A stretch of 60,000 nt of DNA from Liolophura sinensis (taxonomy: Eukaryota; Mollusca; Polyplacophora; Chitonida; Chitonidae). The stretch spans positions 38,243,187 to 38,303,186 of the forward strand of contig NC_088301.1 in assembly GCF_032854445.1 (NCBI RefSeq), given 5' to 3'. Shown piece after piece: positions 38,401-53,400 of the stretch. Under the pieces are notes generated by a model. The model was not told the origin of the DNA and made no database searches. It saw only the letters and a list, made by a program, of their open reading frames with translations. The stretch's first letter is position 1, and each line of letters opens with the position of its first letter. A program made the translations under genes and the position numbers.

Positions 38401-41400
38401 TATTGTGAATTATTTTTCAAAATTGTAGAACATGAATCTATCTTATATATATAACATGCAAATCTTGCTGTGAAGTGTGATTTCGCCTTAACGCAATGAT
38501 TTCACAACAAACTCTCTCTCTCACTTTGCATCACACGAAGGAAAGTTTGTCTATGACTAGGAAAAATTTGTTGTTTACTCCAATCACTCTGCTGTCTTCA
38601 GCCATGAGGCTTAGTGTTTCTGGATCAGTGAAATATTCTTGAATACAGTAAGGTCAACACCAAAGAATCAATCAATTCTTCTCTTGTCATTTTTACGATA
38701 TCCCAACTATGACGCAGTCAGAGTACTTCAGTGTTTTTTTTCATGCCCCAGAAAGAAAAACTTGCGATTGTGATTTTGAAGCAACCAAAATTCTGAATTT
38801 AGTGTAGTTGAAAATAATACCTGTCCAACTTGGAACTTGGCTGACTTTTTCAGGTTCATTGCCAGCTGCCTTCTGCCTGTATCCCCATCCTGTCCATAGA
38901 TGTTGATGAAAACCGAGGAGTAAGTGCTAGCATCTTTATCTGAGCTGGTGTGAACACTTATCAGGTAGGTTTGCACTGAAATTATGAAATGACAGAAATA
39001 TGCATCTATAAGCAAACCATTTGTACACTGTCTGTCTGTCAGTTATGCACATACATGTCTCTGACAGAATGTTATGAAAATGCTCATACACATATAGGTG
39101 TTTCACTCATAATGGAGGGGGGTGGGGATTTTTTATACCCCTTAAGTAGCGCTGTTTTGAAGAAGGACCTCAAGCCGTCGTTATATCCACAATGTTACAG
39201 TGTATCAGTTTCTCCTGCAAAGTCATTACATGACTTTGGCATAAACAACATGTGCATCATGTAGCAAGATGTCCACCTTCAAAAATATTGCTCATTAGTG
39301 TTCAAAATAAAACGTCCCCTCACCTTGTTTTACAGGCTCTGCTGGTCTAACTGCTGGCACCTCCTTACAGCCATCCCAAAACACTTTACCAACTGATGGC
39401 CCAAAATCAAATCTCAAACTCTCCTTAGTGTCATCATCCTCCAAAATAATCTGTCAACAAAAACATACAAATCATAAGGTACACCTTTTACTACTTTGCA
39501 AACTACAATGCACTTTTTTGCAACTTTTTTTTCCAATTCACATCATCTTATAGCACTCCAACTCTCAAAAAGCTACAAAATCTATGAACCAATGACTAAT
39601 TAGGATTTACCTGTACTTAGGCAGTACTGGTAATCTTTAAATCAGTTTGTATGAAAACTATTTACATAAACAGTGTACTGCAGAGGCAAAATAATTTCAA
39701 ACAACTTATTTTTCATTTACTGACAATTTAATTTGAAGGAAGTTGTAATCACAATCATTAACCACATACACCTTACCTCATCTAACACCCACAATGTTTC
39801 TGTATCACTCTCCTTTCCCAGGCAAACTCGGATTTTCTCTATCTTCCCAATATCACCAAAGTTCAAGCCCTGGAAGCAGTAAATAATCTTACGCTTAAAA
39901 TGGTTCAAAGTTTTCATGATCAGAGGGATGTATTTTGTTACACATTTGTGAAAAGTAATGATCTGTATCGCTTTTAATATACACCTTTTCTCAATTTCCA
40001 CCATCAAACTTTTCAACAGTTTAATATAATCAGGAAATTTTTTTTTTTTTCACTCACTTTATACTCTTCTATTTGTCCCAAAACCAAAGGTTGGAGTTTA
40101 TCAAGCTGAAAGACTTCTGATACTCCGTTTTGACCACACACCAACAGCGACAGTTCAATCTGTTGCTTGGGGTCAACTGCATGCAGACTGAGTTGCGTCA
40201 CTGATGCCAAGGTCACCAAACACGACCACACCCCATCTGAAAAACATCACATATATTATTAGAATAATACAGTTTAAAGTATGACTGCTGTCTGATTGTA
40301 TTGGAAAAAAATTAAATTACAGCTTTTTACACCCATGATTTTTAAACAATCTTGCAGGCATGACTTTTATGATCAAATGGAAGTAAAGAAAACTTACTTG
40401 ATCTCTCCCTTCGTAAACTGTCATCAGTCTCAGCCTGAAGAGGAACAGTAGCCAGGGGCAGTAACTCGCGCACAAGTTTCCTATCTTCACAGCCAGTATC
40501 AAGCCATCTAAAATATTCACCACACATATATACATATTTCTTTTCCAGTGCTAACAATACTCATGTCACAGCTCCCATCCTCCCAAAAAACTTTTTAGCG
40601 GACACAATAATACTCCAGTTAAACCAATTATTGAACATAAATTCATGAAACTATATATGTCACTGTCTTCCAGCCTGTCAGTTGGTGAGTTGGACACTTT
40701 ACATCTTATTTTTTAACATGAGCTACACGTATTTCCTAACAATATAAAGAAGGGCTTGAGTGGGAGGCAACTTTCACTTTTTCCAGCGTGTCGCACAATC
40801 TAAGCTTGTTTTTACAGCCATCACATGTAATGTACTTCAATGATACACGTACCAACAATTAAGATAAGGCATTTATTCATTTGATTAGTGACGAATGGGT
40901 GAATTGTTCAGTTCAGAACAAGAGTTGTAAGGTTTAGGAATTGAAGTTAAATATCTGAACAAAGTCAAACCACTGGATCTCACAAGGTAACTGGCACGCA
41001 AGTCTCCTGACTTAAAGCCAAAGTGGAACCAGTGGGAGATACTCTCAAGTAAGCAACTTTATAAGTAACAGGTTAAAGAATTTCTAGCAAAAACCAGCCC
41101 TCATTTAGAGAAGGCCTTGAAACAGCAAGTATTAAAGTTCAAACAATATGCCTAGTTGAATATTTATAACCTGTGAGTTTAAATACATTTTTTTACTGTA
41201 AAAATGCACTTTTTGATGGACATAAAGGCTTTGAAATGCTATATTTTAGGCCATCATTGAAGTTTCTCTGTTGATTAATTTATCAAACATCGCAAAAATC
41301 TCTTAAGTATTCCTATGAGGTGAATGAATCAATCATGATCAAGCAAAATGTGTTACTTGACAAATGCTAAATACTGTAGTTTATGAACACAATTATCTAC

Positions 41401-44400
41401 CTGTTGCATGGGAAGACTTGTTCTGTGGGTGAGGTTAATGTCTTAACAGTAACCCTTTCACAGAACCATCCTTGACCACGTCCAGCTTTGTTATGCCCAA
41501 TCTCAACCTTTTCAACCTGGCCTAGATCTAAGCTGTTGATTGAAAACTCATCAATCTGAAAAAAAAAAAACATTGTTAGTAGATGTACATGAAGACTATT
41601 TTTGATACCATATGTTTCATCAACATAGCTGAATCTCAGGCAATTTATTACATTCAACTTCATAAAGTTTTAACTTTTTGGGGTGTAACAGTTTTTATAA
41701 ATGAATTAAAAGGAAACCACTCTGGAGTATGAAGTGTATATCAGATCACTAAAAACTGTTCTGGAAAATAGAAGAATTTATTTTTTTTTTTAGAGTTTTC
41801 TAACCAAGTAAAATTGTGTTCAAAGTTCAGATTCTATGGTGGTCTTTATTAACCTAGTAGGTATCAATTACATCACATCTATACTTTTTGCCTGAAATAA
41901 TTTATTTCAATGTCAAATCAATGCTTTCATAGATCTATATGTATATTCATTCTGAATGATGAAATGTAGTAGTTAACTGTTGTGTTAAGTAACAAAACTT
42001 TACGTGATGTCTGGTCCCATTGTGGTCAGAAAAGGCCACCACAGAATAAAATATTCAAATGTATTCAATGATGTTAAACAAATTGTAAAAAAAAAATAAA
42101 TCCAACTATTTTCCTGAACAGTTCTTAATGGTCTTTCATATGATACATACTTCATTTTAGAGTGGTCTTTGCCTTTAAAGGATTATATTAGGCTCTCTTA
42201 TTTAGTCCTGCAGGCAAAAACCTGCAACAAAGATGTGCTGTATTTACCAATTAAACAAACAATTCAAAAAAATTTAGTAACAATTCTTTTGAATTGTTCT
42301 GTCAAAGTTCATTTTGGAACTCACAATCAATCATGATGATTATGGAACCCAAATACCTACCTGTCCCTTCTTGAAAGGATCACTACTCTTTCGTGGTGTG
42401 GCCAATGGCCGCTGACCAGTTTCTCCCCACTGACCAATTAAATTGCAGAACACCTCTGCTTCAGTATCTGCACAATGCTGGCTTCCAGTCAATACTGACA
42501 CGATGTATTTTGTTTCTGAAATGGTTTAAAGCTAATAATTAAAGGATTGTCTTAACTGTAACACAAAATCAATCTTTGTTAAAATTATATCTCTGGCTTG
42601 TCAGTAGATTGAATTTAAATTTGAGTACTTTTCATATCTTCATGACTTTGCATTTGTAATTTGTTCTGCAATAAAGAAAACAATGAATTTGACAAATGAT
42701 CATTAATGAGTCATTTTCTGAAGGACAAATCTGGCTTAAAAAGACCCCAGCTATTACAAAAGGAATGAAATTTGAAGATCTTAGATGTGAACAGTATTAC
42801 CTTCCAGTGGTGGAATGTCTGGTCTGATGGCAGGCAACTCTGTTACTCCACCAGGATTATCCAGGGTTGACTTTACCCAGTTGTTGTAATTAAAGTGGAA
42901 TTCTTGTTGAGTGTCGTCATCTTTCATTTTCATCTGCAGTAACCATATGCAAACAGAATTCTTCACCTTCACTTTTTATACATATAATTCTTACATGGCT
43001 CAAAAAAATGCAATTATTGATGTCCAATGTTTATTGCAAAACAAGCTAAGAAATGAACTACTATCATTCAACCACCTCTGCAAACAATATTTTNNNNNNN
43101 NNNNNNNNNNNNNNNNNNNNNNNNNNNNNNNNNNNNNNNNNNNNNNNNNNNNNNNNNNNNNNNNNNNNNNNNNNNNNNNNNNNNNNNNNNNNNNNNNNNN
43201 NNNNNNNNNNNNNNNNNNNNNNNNNNNNNNNNNNNNNNNNNNNNNNNNNNNNNNNNNNNNNNNNNNNNNNNNNNNNNNNNNNNNNNNNNNNNNTAAAATA
43301 ACCCGATCTCGGTGTGTTTAGCATACCTGTGAAGAGTGGATTAATCAAACACATGTATTTCACCAACTTTGTATACATTTATATGATGTTAATCCTCTCT
43401 CTTTTCAATAAAGAAAGTCCATTGTTCTAGGTTGTTTTAGAAGGTGTCTATGTATTCGTGCTTCCATTTGACAATTAATGGATAAATGGATCAAAAAATA
43501 CAAACACTGGCCACACCTGAGAATTTAAACTGCTTCATTGCCATGGTTTCTCCCTCTTTGACCTCCAGCCAATCAGTACAATGGAAGACACTTTCAGTTA
43601 ATGCTGCCTCCCCTTCAAGGACCAGAATTTTGTCAACAAACCAGCTTTGTCCTGGATACAAAATAAAGACACAAAAATTGTTTTAAAGAGTCAAATTAGT
43701 TATCTTGACGATGAGAAAAGTTAAAATGAGGACAATTTTGGGCCAATCAATAATAAGAAAAAATGTTTTTTTCATAACTGTGGATAATTTCCTAAGACAC
43801 ACCTTTCAAGATGGTTATATTACAATGTCTCTTAACATACAATGAAATACATAAAACTCAGATAATACTGAAAATTTATTTCATTTTAATCTTAAACAAT
43901 TTTTCAAAAACTTAACGCTGATTCATCCTTGCTAAAACCTGGAGCTAGGTACCTCCTATGTGCATCTTACAGCTAAAAGAACTATGAAAGTTGAACACGT
44001 TTAGCTCACAAATTTTGTTTCTTTGCAGAATTGTTTCATAGCATCCATGCATACATCTTCCAGTAATAATTTAAACATACTAGTACCTCGTTTCTGACCA
44101 TTGTGCAACAATTCCACCTTTTGTAATTTCCCAATGGAAACAGCCTCTATAACAAACACATCCATTTGCCCAGGCTGGTACGGCTCAGCATTTGTCTTAG
44201 AGTCCATAAGTGGGCGGTGCCCAATGTCGCCATGGTCACCATACAGGTTGAAGTTAATGGTGGTGTCCGTTCCTGCCTCTTTCTGTTCACCAGTATACAC
44301 AACCACAATATAATGCAGCACTGAAACATGATAAAACTTCACATTAAGTCACAACATAAAATGTTATGAAAATAAATTACAAGTATTTATATACATTATA

Positions 44401-47400
44401 CTTGAAATGCATATGAAAAATTGATTTGGTTTACAAACAACCATACAGTAGTTCTTGTTTCTCAAAATGGAAGCAAGAATCAGAGGTTGAAGTTTAGATT
44501 TGGCACTTTTATGAAATATTGTAGTTGAATGATTATATTTAATTCATTACCTGGCAAAGGCATCTGCTGAGGGTAAGCAACTGACAACTCTCTATGTAAC
44601 TGGCCGTCATCTTCATCCACAGCCAACCACCGATCAACATACAGAGTTATCTCCTCCTGGGTATCCTGATCTATTAGCTTGAGCTGCACATGAGATATTT
44701 ATATCATCAAGATGTACAAAAGGTGCTTGATTTTATGTAAACTTTGTAGTCACTGGTTCCATGTAAAACCTGATCAGAGACAGGAATTAAACATTTGGTT
44801 ATGTTTAGAAGACATTACATTATTGTAAATGTTCAGGTACAAAGCGATTGCTGACAAGTACTCACGTAGTCCACATGCCAGGCAGGGAAGTCGTTTATGT
44901 TGTCATGCTCTAACCGCACCTTGAAAAAGTCTCCAATGTCTCCGACATTAATCTGTAATGTACAACAAATAAACATCAATAACTTTACAGGTACACAAAT
45001 TAACAAGCAACAGATACACTTAAGCCCTACATCAACACTCATAAATTTACACATATGACTATACATTTCAATTATCTCATAAGGTGCCAGTGTTTGCAGA
45101 AACTTCAGTATTAGACAAAAAAAAAAACAAAAAAAAAAACACAGCAGCAACCTGACATTATACATCAAAGACTAAACAAGAAACCATTATGAAATGTGTG
45201 TATCAGCTTTAACACCATCATTCCCTGAAGATTTTTGCTATATTTAATAAAAGCAAAGTAACAAAAATCAACTCACTGTGAATTCTGATTCCTTGCCTTG
45301 GTCAAAGTCATCAGAGTTTGGATCACCTGTGCCAAGAGGCAGGGGCTTTGATGTTCCTTTACTCCCATAAACAGTCAGGTACACCTGAGCATGAGTCCCA
45401 GCATTGTGTAGATCACTTGTCTTAACACGAACCTTCCAATTTCCCTCTGTGAACAAGGTAAAACCAATGCACCATGATCAATGGTACCTACCATAGTTCG
45501 TTGACCTTTTCGACCAGCTGAGCAGTACTCATGGTTGGGATGCTAGAGGTAAAGTTGAGAAAAACAGGGTCAGGGGCTGTAGAGGAATCTGACCAGATAA
45601 GTTGAACAGAGCACCACAGGTGATTGCTGGTTCTCACCCGTATCACTAGAGAGAGTATCTGCATGTGTCAACTGCCCAGCAATGTGCATGGATACACTCT
45701 TGTGAAGAAGAAGGCGTAAGCTTTGAGTGGTCACTCTGAGTCAACACACAGGGCAAAAATGTAGTCCCCTTCGCTCAGGTGATTTCCCGAGCCACATTGT
45801 CTTATGTGTGTTATCATTTGGTCAGTACGAGCAATGACAGACGCCAACTGTTCAACAGCCTATTACACAACTTAATTTATTATATAAGCTCATGTGTAAG
45901 AGTTTGTGCAGCAAACCAACAACACATGTCCAGGTACAGCCAACATGTTAGTGAGAAACTAAATTTCTACACATACCTTGGAAAACTTTCCCCTGAATAT
46001 TACAGGAGCTTACTGATACTTGACAGTCAGGTCTTTATCGCGGAAACACATTTGCAAGCTGATTTGTTACATTTATTTATGGGACTGTGAACAGACAACA
46101 CTGTTCCCCTTATAAAAGCATTCACTGATGCAGTGTAACGGACAGCTGGAACAGCAGTCATTAGCTTGCCAGCTTGACAAGAATATGCTTTGAGACAGTT
46201 TCGGAATTTACAGGTTCGTAAACAACTGTGGGTGAATACTTTCTGCATTTTAATTCATCGGTAAAAATAAAGGTGTGGTCTGGAATTCTTCAAGCCTGTA
46301 TCCATCGGACTACTGTTATCTCGCGAAGCATGTGCACCGCACTCCCTTGGGGATGTTTATGTAGCCATGGGTCGAGGCGAGAAAACAATCACCAACCCTA
46401 CTATTGTGGCATTGTTTTAAGTTTTGATCATTCAAAGTAAAAGTGACAAATTTCACAGTCCAGCATAAAGCTGTGGCTTGACGCCTGCTGGTCAAAAAAG
46501 TCAACGAATTACAGCAATAATAATCTTATGCATAACATCTTCTGCACACAATTATAAACCACACCCCTACAATCATCAATCATTTACACAATTAATGAAC
46601 ACCATATTATATCAATGCCAAGGAAGGTCTCCATAGTAGTGAATGTATAATGGCTTTACTTTAATTTTTGCATATTGTATTGAAAGACAAAAAACAAATG
46701 AAAAGTGAAATAAAAATATGACTTTCTCCCTGAAAACAATCAGGGTTCACCTGTAGTTTACTATAGAGGCTGATTCCTGATTGGAAGTGTATTAATTGCT
46801 TTAATCATGGTAAAATATAATGCGGGAACTCACGGTCTTCTTGTTTGGGTCTTTCTGGGAAGGAGGGTTTTTGGAGTCCACAGAATCTGTGAGACAAATA
46901 AAATGGTAAGTGTAAAAAAATTTGATACCCAACTACAAGTGCACTCTATGTACAATAGAAATATCCAAATATAAAAACAGCCTATAATGGCATTAAACAA
47001 ACTGCCAGCTCACTTCAAGCCTCTTTGATACTGATTTTAATTATTTCATAAGAGCAACATATTGTTTGTGCCTTTGATTTTTTAAGACCAAGAAATAGCT
47101 GGCTGAAATTTCCTGAGAATGTATGTTATTCTGCTCTAATTTACACATAAGGCCTCCATGGCATCTAAAGTTACAACAAACTGGATTTTACATCAGCCCA
47201 TAGTTTAATTTATTTGTTTTAAATATATATATACATTTTTTTTTACGTTCACTAAACAATCTATGAATTTAATAACAATATTGCTATTGATTAATTTGTT
47301 TCTCTTTGGTTTCTATTGAGTAGCTCACAAAAAACAGGTTTGGCAGTTGAACTTCACCTACACATGAATTCATTCTACCTGTTAAGTTTTACCTATTAAT

Positions 47401-50400
47401 CGCAAGGTTCTCTCTATTCTCCCATCGCCTTCATGGTTATCCAGCCACTGAGCACATGGGAAGATTTGCTGAACACCAGATCGGTCACCTTCCTTCTCCA
47501 CGATGACCACTTTCTCCACAAACCAACCAGCTCCATGCCCAAGTCCATTGTGACCAATGACAAGATGTGTTAATTCCTCCAATGATACGGCTTCTATCAG
47601 GAAGCTGTCCATCTGTGTAAAAAATATACAACAAACAGAAGCAATTTTCAGGTAAGCACCCTTTTAGATATCTCAAAAAGAAAGTCACCATAGGTAAATG
47701 TTACCCTAATTTTTTTTTTTTTGGGACAAATATTACTAGTGTTAAAAGTAGAATATTACATTTCTTTACCAGCCAATTAGAAAAGTAAAGATATAAGTGT
47801 GTTGTTCATTAGATAGTGTAACCTTGTGAGAAAAAAGAAACTCAATATTCCTGCTACAATTACATATATACTGGCTAAAATGAGAAGACCAGGTGTCTCA
47901 GAAATTAGAAGAAATAGTGTATGGACCTCAAAATTTTATCACGCTACATCAAACATACTGCGAATATAAGTTTCTACTATGACATGGGTAAAGACCAATA
48001 TGGTTTTAATTGTACTCACCTGGTTTTGTCTCAACATTTCCTCATTGTTTGTTGAGTGATACAGGCGTCTCTTTCCAGAATCCCCTTTGCTACCATATAA
48101 AGTAATGTAGGCTTCAGCCTCTGTCTGAGCAGCCCACCTGTCTCCAGTGTACACCTGAACCTCATAGTGACAAACTAAAAAGGTGAATACATTGAAATAA
48201 GCTTCAGAGAACCACCTGTGATGTTTGAAACTTTATAACATTTCAGAAAACCATGACAAATGTATTTGCTAAGAGTGACTTATTTTCTCTGTTTTGCTGT
48301 ATCAGCTTGTGAATGTGGGGTTATCACTTGTGATAAATACTTGATAAATGTCACACTCTGGCAATTTCTCACTGTAGGATGCATGAATGCAACCAAAACC
48401 CACTCATTTCTATTAATACCTGTATGGCAGTTGTTCAGATTAAAGAACACCAAAAGATGGACTCCTCAAAATGATGCGTTTTTTTTTTAAATATAAAATT
48501 TCCAATACCTATACCAATTTATCAATTTCAACCTTATAAAGGCTTCCATAACTTGGACACAGTGCCATACAACATCGTTGATGTGTAGGTGACTTCTATG
48601 CAGGAAAGAAATTCTTTCCATTAAAATCAGTTGAAATTACTTCTAGATAACCCTCATTACTAAAAAGATTGAGAGGGTTGACCAATGTTGACAATGAAAA
48701 TCTCGATTACCCCTAAAATCAGCTGAAATTTCTAATCCCTGTTGGTTCATTTATTCTCTCCTTCAATTTATCACCTATACATATGCTCATCTCACCTGGC
48801 AGCACTGGTTTGTTGTCCATGGTAATTGGAAGCTCCCGTACGATGTCTCTGTCATCCTCCCCTCTGGACAACCAGCGGTCCACCACGAACACATGCTCTT
48901 TACCTGTGGCTTTGTCTGCCAATTTCACCTGTGCATAAAGAGCATCAACAAATTTACAAACTTATCTAGATCAATTTTACTGGTTTATGTAACCTTAAAA
49001 TTAAAATATGTAATATTAAAATTAAATACAGCAGCTTACAGTTTCACGGCTTCCAAACAGTCATCACACCCATGATTTTCTTCTGTTTCAGTATAGAACA
49101 GTTTCACTCCTTACTGATGTTTGGAGCTGTAGATCGCAGCACAGCAGTATTGTCATTTAGCTTTTGTCCATTTGACCCCCATGGAGCCGATTAGTCAAAT
49201 TCTATTTCTTTTCCCTACAAACACTGTCTTACTGACATACGGGCAAAATATAAAATGATGACACTGTAAGTACAGTCTTTCATCCATTAAACACTGTACA
49301 TGTCTGCAGTACATATACTTGCACAAGTGTACTATTTTTAGCTGAGCATAATACCACATAGAGGTCTTCACCCTCACCAACATTTAGCTCCAAAGGTAAA
49401 ATGGTTTTGGTGCTAGCCAGGATTTGTGACACTGAATATACAGGTAATAAGTTCTTGATGGCTCTTATGACAAAACTATCATTGGCAGCAACCTGGCTCC
49501 ATACATAATAATAAAGGAAAGCAGTAGATCAATCTAATGACCCAATCCAGCTTCACAGCTACACTGGTTTTCAGTATCATGACTTGCAAAATAGATCACA
49601 AACACACATTTCCAACATTTATTTGCAATTTAGAGGGAAACAATATGCCATAGAAATTTTTCTTCTTCTCAAATTCAGCATATTAATCTACATCAAAATT
49701 GAAAAACAGGTCATCATGTGACATGAACCAGCGACAGTGAGCTTCAACAGTTCTTGACCAAATTGAATAAAATTCGCAACCATGGTACCCACAGTAGTCT
49801 TGCAAATGCATATCAATTTTCACTACAATCAGATAAGTGGTTATGGAGAAGCCAAATTTCTCTCTTTCCACCTATCTCCAAAAGAGTGGGTCAAAGGAAC
49901 ATAAAGTTTTATGCACAAGCATGTAACCCAAGCCATTTCATGTTGAACTGTGTACATTGTAAGTTATTAACAGTTCTCAGATGCAGTTTTCTTGCAAAAG
50001 ATAAAATTATTAATAGGCTTGCAGCTTGGATGATAATCCATGATATATATCATTTATTACAACATGTAATAACAGCACCATACCCTAAATATGAACCAGC
50101 CAATACCAGTACCGCAAGACTTCCATTCATACTGCAATCACTCAGCTATATGCATTGCCACAATATTTCTGCATGTGACAAAAGAGGAGCAAAGGCTTCC
50201 ACATGTCTTTAAAGTCACTTAACTAAGACTTTACATACCTCTTTCAGGTGCCAACCTTCCCACTGTGGGTTGTCTTCTCTTGTGAGGCGTATTTTGTACA
50301 GATCTCCCAAGTCTCCAAAAATCACCTAAAAAGAATATATAACACCTTTAACACACATGTATACTACAATCATTTAATTACCTTTGGCAAGTGTAATATT

Positions 50401-53400
50401 ACATGAATGAAACCATGCACCTGATAAATATTATTACACAGTGTAAAAATAATCATTAATACCAACGCTTTTTGTTTACAATTAAATGTAAAGTACCTCA
50501 AATTCATCAGTGTTTCCAGGTGCGAATACGCCATTATCACCTCCTCCACCACAGACTTCAATGTCTTTACTCTTCCCTTTGTCACCATAGGCTGTGATGT
50601 ACACCTTCCCTCCATTGGCTGGCTTAGAATCTGGGAGCGTTTTAATCCACAGGCGATATTCACCTCCTGAAACCCCCAATCACTGGCAATTCTAAAGCTT
50701 TACTTCTATCAATCATACCAATTTTATATTTATTTATATATTTGAATGGTGTTTTACGCCATAGTCAAGAATATTTCGACTTATATGACGACTGCCAGCA
50801 TTGTGATGGGAGGAAACCAGGCAGTGCCCGGGGGAAACCCATGACCACCCACAAGTTGCTGGCAGTCATATCAATTCTCTGAACAAAATATGCATAATGG
50901 CAATTACAAGTAGTTATATCTATATCTTCTACATAATCATGTACTACTTATGTATTATATTCACCGGCTGGTTTAAGGCTGGGAGGTGCAAACCTTCTTA
51001 ATGAGGATGTTGAGGGGTTTGGCCCTTTTCTCACTTAATTATTTGGAAGACAGACCCCTTTTCAGCAAACCATTCCTCTTCATTTCGCCATTATTGGGCA
51101 GTAAGTAATACCTTTGTGCAACTGAACAGTTTGAAGAAAATTTGATATTGTAAAGTTGCATATTATCATATTACAAATGAATGTTTCAATATTTAAAACC
51201 AACATAACTTACTGTCCGGCACAAGATAATTCCCCACTTCAATGGATAATGGTGATAATTGTTTTCAATTGAATTTGTTTTACCAGAACTTATTTGCCAC
51301 TATAGGATGGGTGGTGGTGGGTGGGTGAGGTCATCATTAGTTACATATAATAACAAATAATTAACGAGGATTGCAGTCCAACCAGCTTTAGTCTGAGGTA
51401 AGACTCGTGTTTTTCATGCAAAAGAACGCTCACAGAACAAGGGAAACAAAGCAGGTTAGGATTACTGGGTAGTCTAGGTTTTATCATTCAAGCATATACT
51501 AATATATTTGTATTTATTATTATTTATTTGATTGGTGTTTTACGCTGCACTCAAGAATATTTCACGTATGCAATGGCGGCCAACACTGGGAGGAAATCAG
51601 GCAGAGCCTGGAGGAAACCTAGGTCGATTTCGCAGGTTGTTGGCAGACCTTCCAACTTACGGCCGGAGAGGAAGCCAGCATGAGGTGGACTTGAACTCAC
51701 AATAAACACATTGGTGATAGGTTCCCAGGTCATTGCGCTGTGCTGATGCACTAACCACCTCAGCCAGGGGAGGCCCACTATTATATTTGTCAAGTACAAC
51801 TCTGAGCTCTCACGTCGAACACAAAGCCATGCAATACTCCGAAAAAGTTTTGGAGTGACTATATATCATCTCAGTTAAGCATGATCCACACTAAATTTTA
51901 ACAAGCTTTCTAAACATTTAGGTTTATAATGTTCGGAACATTATTATGAACCCCTGTGTCTTACGTGAATCAGCAGGTGGTGCTTCAGGCAAAAGTTCAC
52001 GTTCAAGTAATCCATCGTCTTGTCCTTCATCCAACCATCTAAATTAGAAAAAAAGCGTAAGAGAGTCAAGTCATGATTATAAACATTTGACTAAATTAAA
52101 AATACCTACATCAAACGAAAAATTTTAAAAAGATTTAAGTCAGAACATGATTTATTACGTTATCAGCTTTATTCATTTTTTTGGCTGACACATGCCTTAA
52201 CATAATCTGTGATTTGTTCAATGATAATGAAAACCAAGGAAAAAAACTGTACCTTTTGCAAGGGAAGTAGTACTCATTGTTTGTTTCATTATTGATGATT
52301 TCTTTGACAACGACTTTCTCCAGGAACCATCCTGCTCCAGCCCCTTTTCCATCATGACCGATCACAACCTTTGTAATCTCATCCAATGAAACTGCTTCAA
52401 TTTTAAATACATCAACCTGTGAGAAATAAAAAAAAATAAGCTTTCCACAGGCTCACAGCTTGACAATTTGGTGGTGAGGGACCAAATAATTCAGCCTGCT
52501 TACATATTGTAGGTCTTTAGGACCAGGTCTTAATAATGTAACTCTGATTTAAAAAAAATCACAATGCAGAGAAAAGCGTGTATATCTAAGTTTTTAAAAT
52601 GAAATATACACGTAGACGTAAACCTTGAGCAAAACATTTGCCACTTTACAATAACAGAAACTATCAAAAAATGGTTCTTTCTTACCTGTCCCTCTTGAAA
52701 TTTTGTGTCGTTAGTTTCACTGCAATAAAGAACTCTCTGCCCACTGTCACCCCGTGTGCCACAGATAGTCAAATAGACTGAAGCATCTGTGTCCGCGCCA
52801 GGTACCTCTCCGGTGTACACCTCCACACGGTAATCAACCACTACAAAAATACCATTTCACGCAGGCACTAAGACATGAACCAATCTTGATAAAATCAGAC
52901 TCAGTAGCTACTCCCAACAATGGCTCTTCGCTAACTAGATTGGAAAAACACGTCCTACATGTACCTACTACATATAGTATTCCCACCATGTCAATCGTTC
53001 AACCAGTCAATCTCCTCCTCACTACATCTTACTACGTCCTTTCACAAAATTGTGTTTTAACAGACAGGAATGGGCGTGGAATGGGTGTAATTTGTGCCTC
53101 TAGAACATGGTGAGATAAATGATTGGTCAATTATGTCAAGAAGGGCTGTCTACTATCTTTCACAAGTCACATGATACGGTAGGACTTTAACAACTGAAGA
53201 GTTCGAACTCGAAACTCCCCTATTCTGATTCATGACCTCCCCAATATACATGTACTTCTAATCAGTGGAACTGTCAGATGCAGTCAAGCTTGCAAAAAAA
53301 AACATAGTCCTGTAGCATTTATTCATACATTAGATGTGATTCTAAATTTTCACCAGTGCAAAATCCTTATGTGTGGAAATTAAATTAGGGAATCAAGAAA

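Noticed and set aside
42911-43378. Open frames running through the N gap
   Set aside because: Their length comes from undetermined bases; only the exon 42801-42933 on the minus strand is supported.
46834-46888. A longer linker exon starting at the CTCACAG acceptor
   Set aside because: It leaves the wrong phase at the GTGAGT donor; the 21-nt version restores phase with both neighbours.
49754-50212. 152-codon plus-strand open frame
   Set aside because: It lies in an intron of the LOXHD1-like gene, has no domain or promoter context, and looks like dispersed non-coding repeat.
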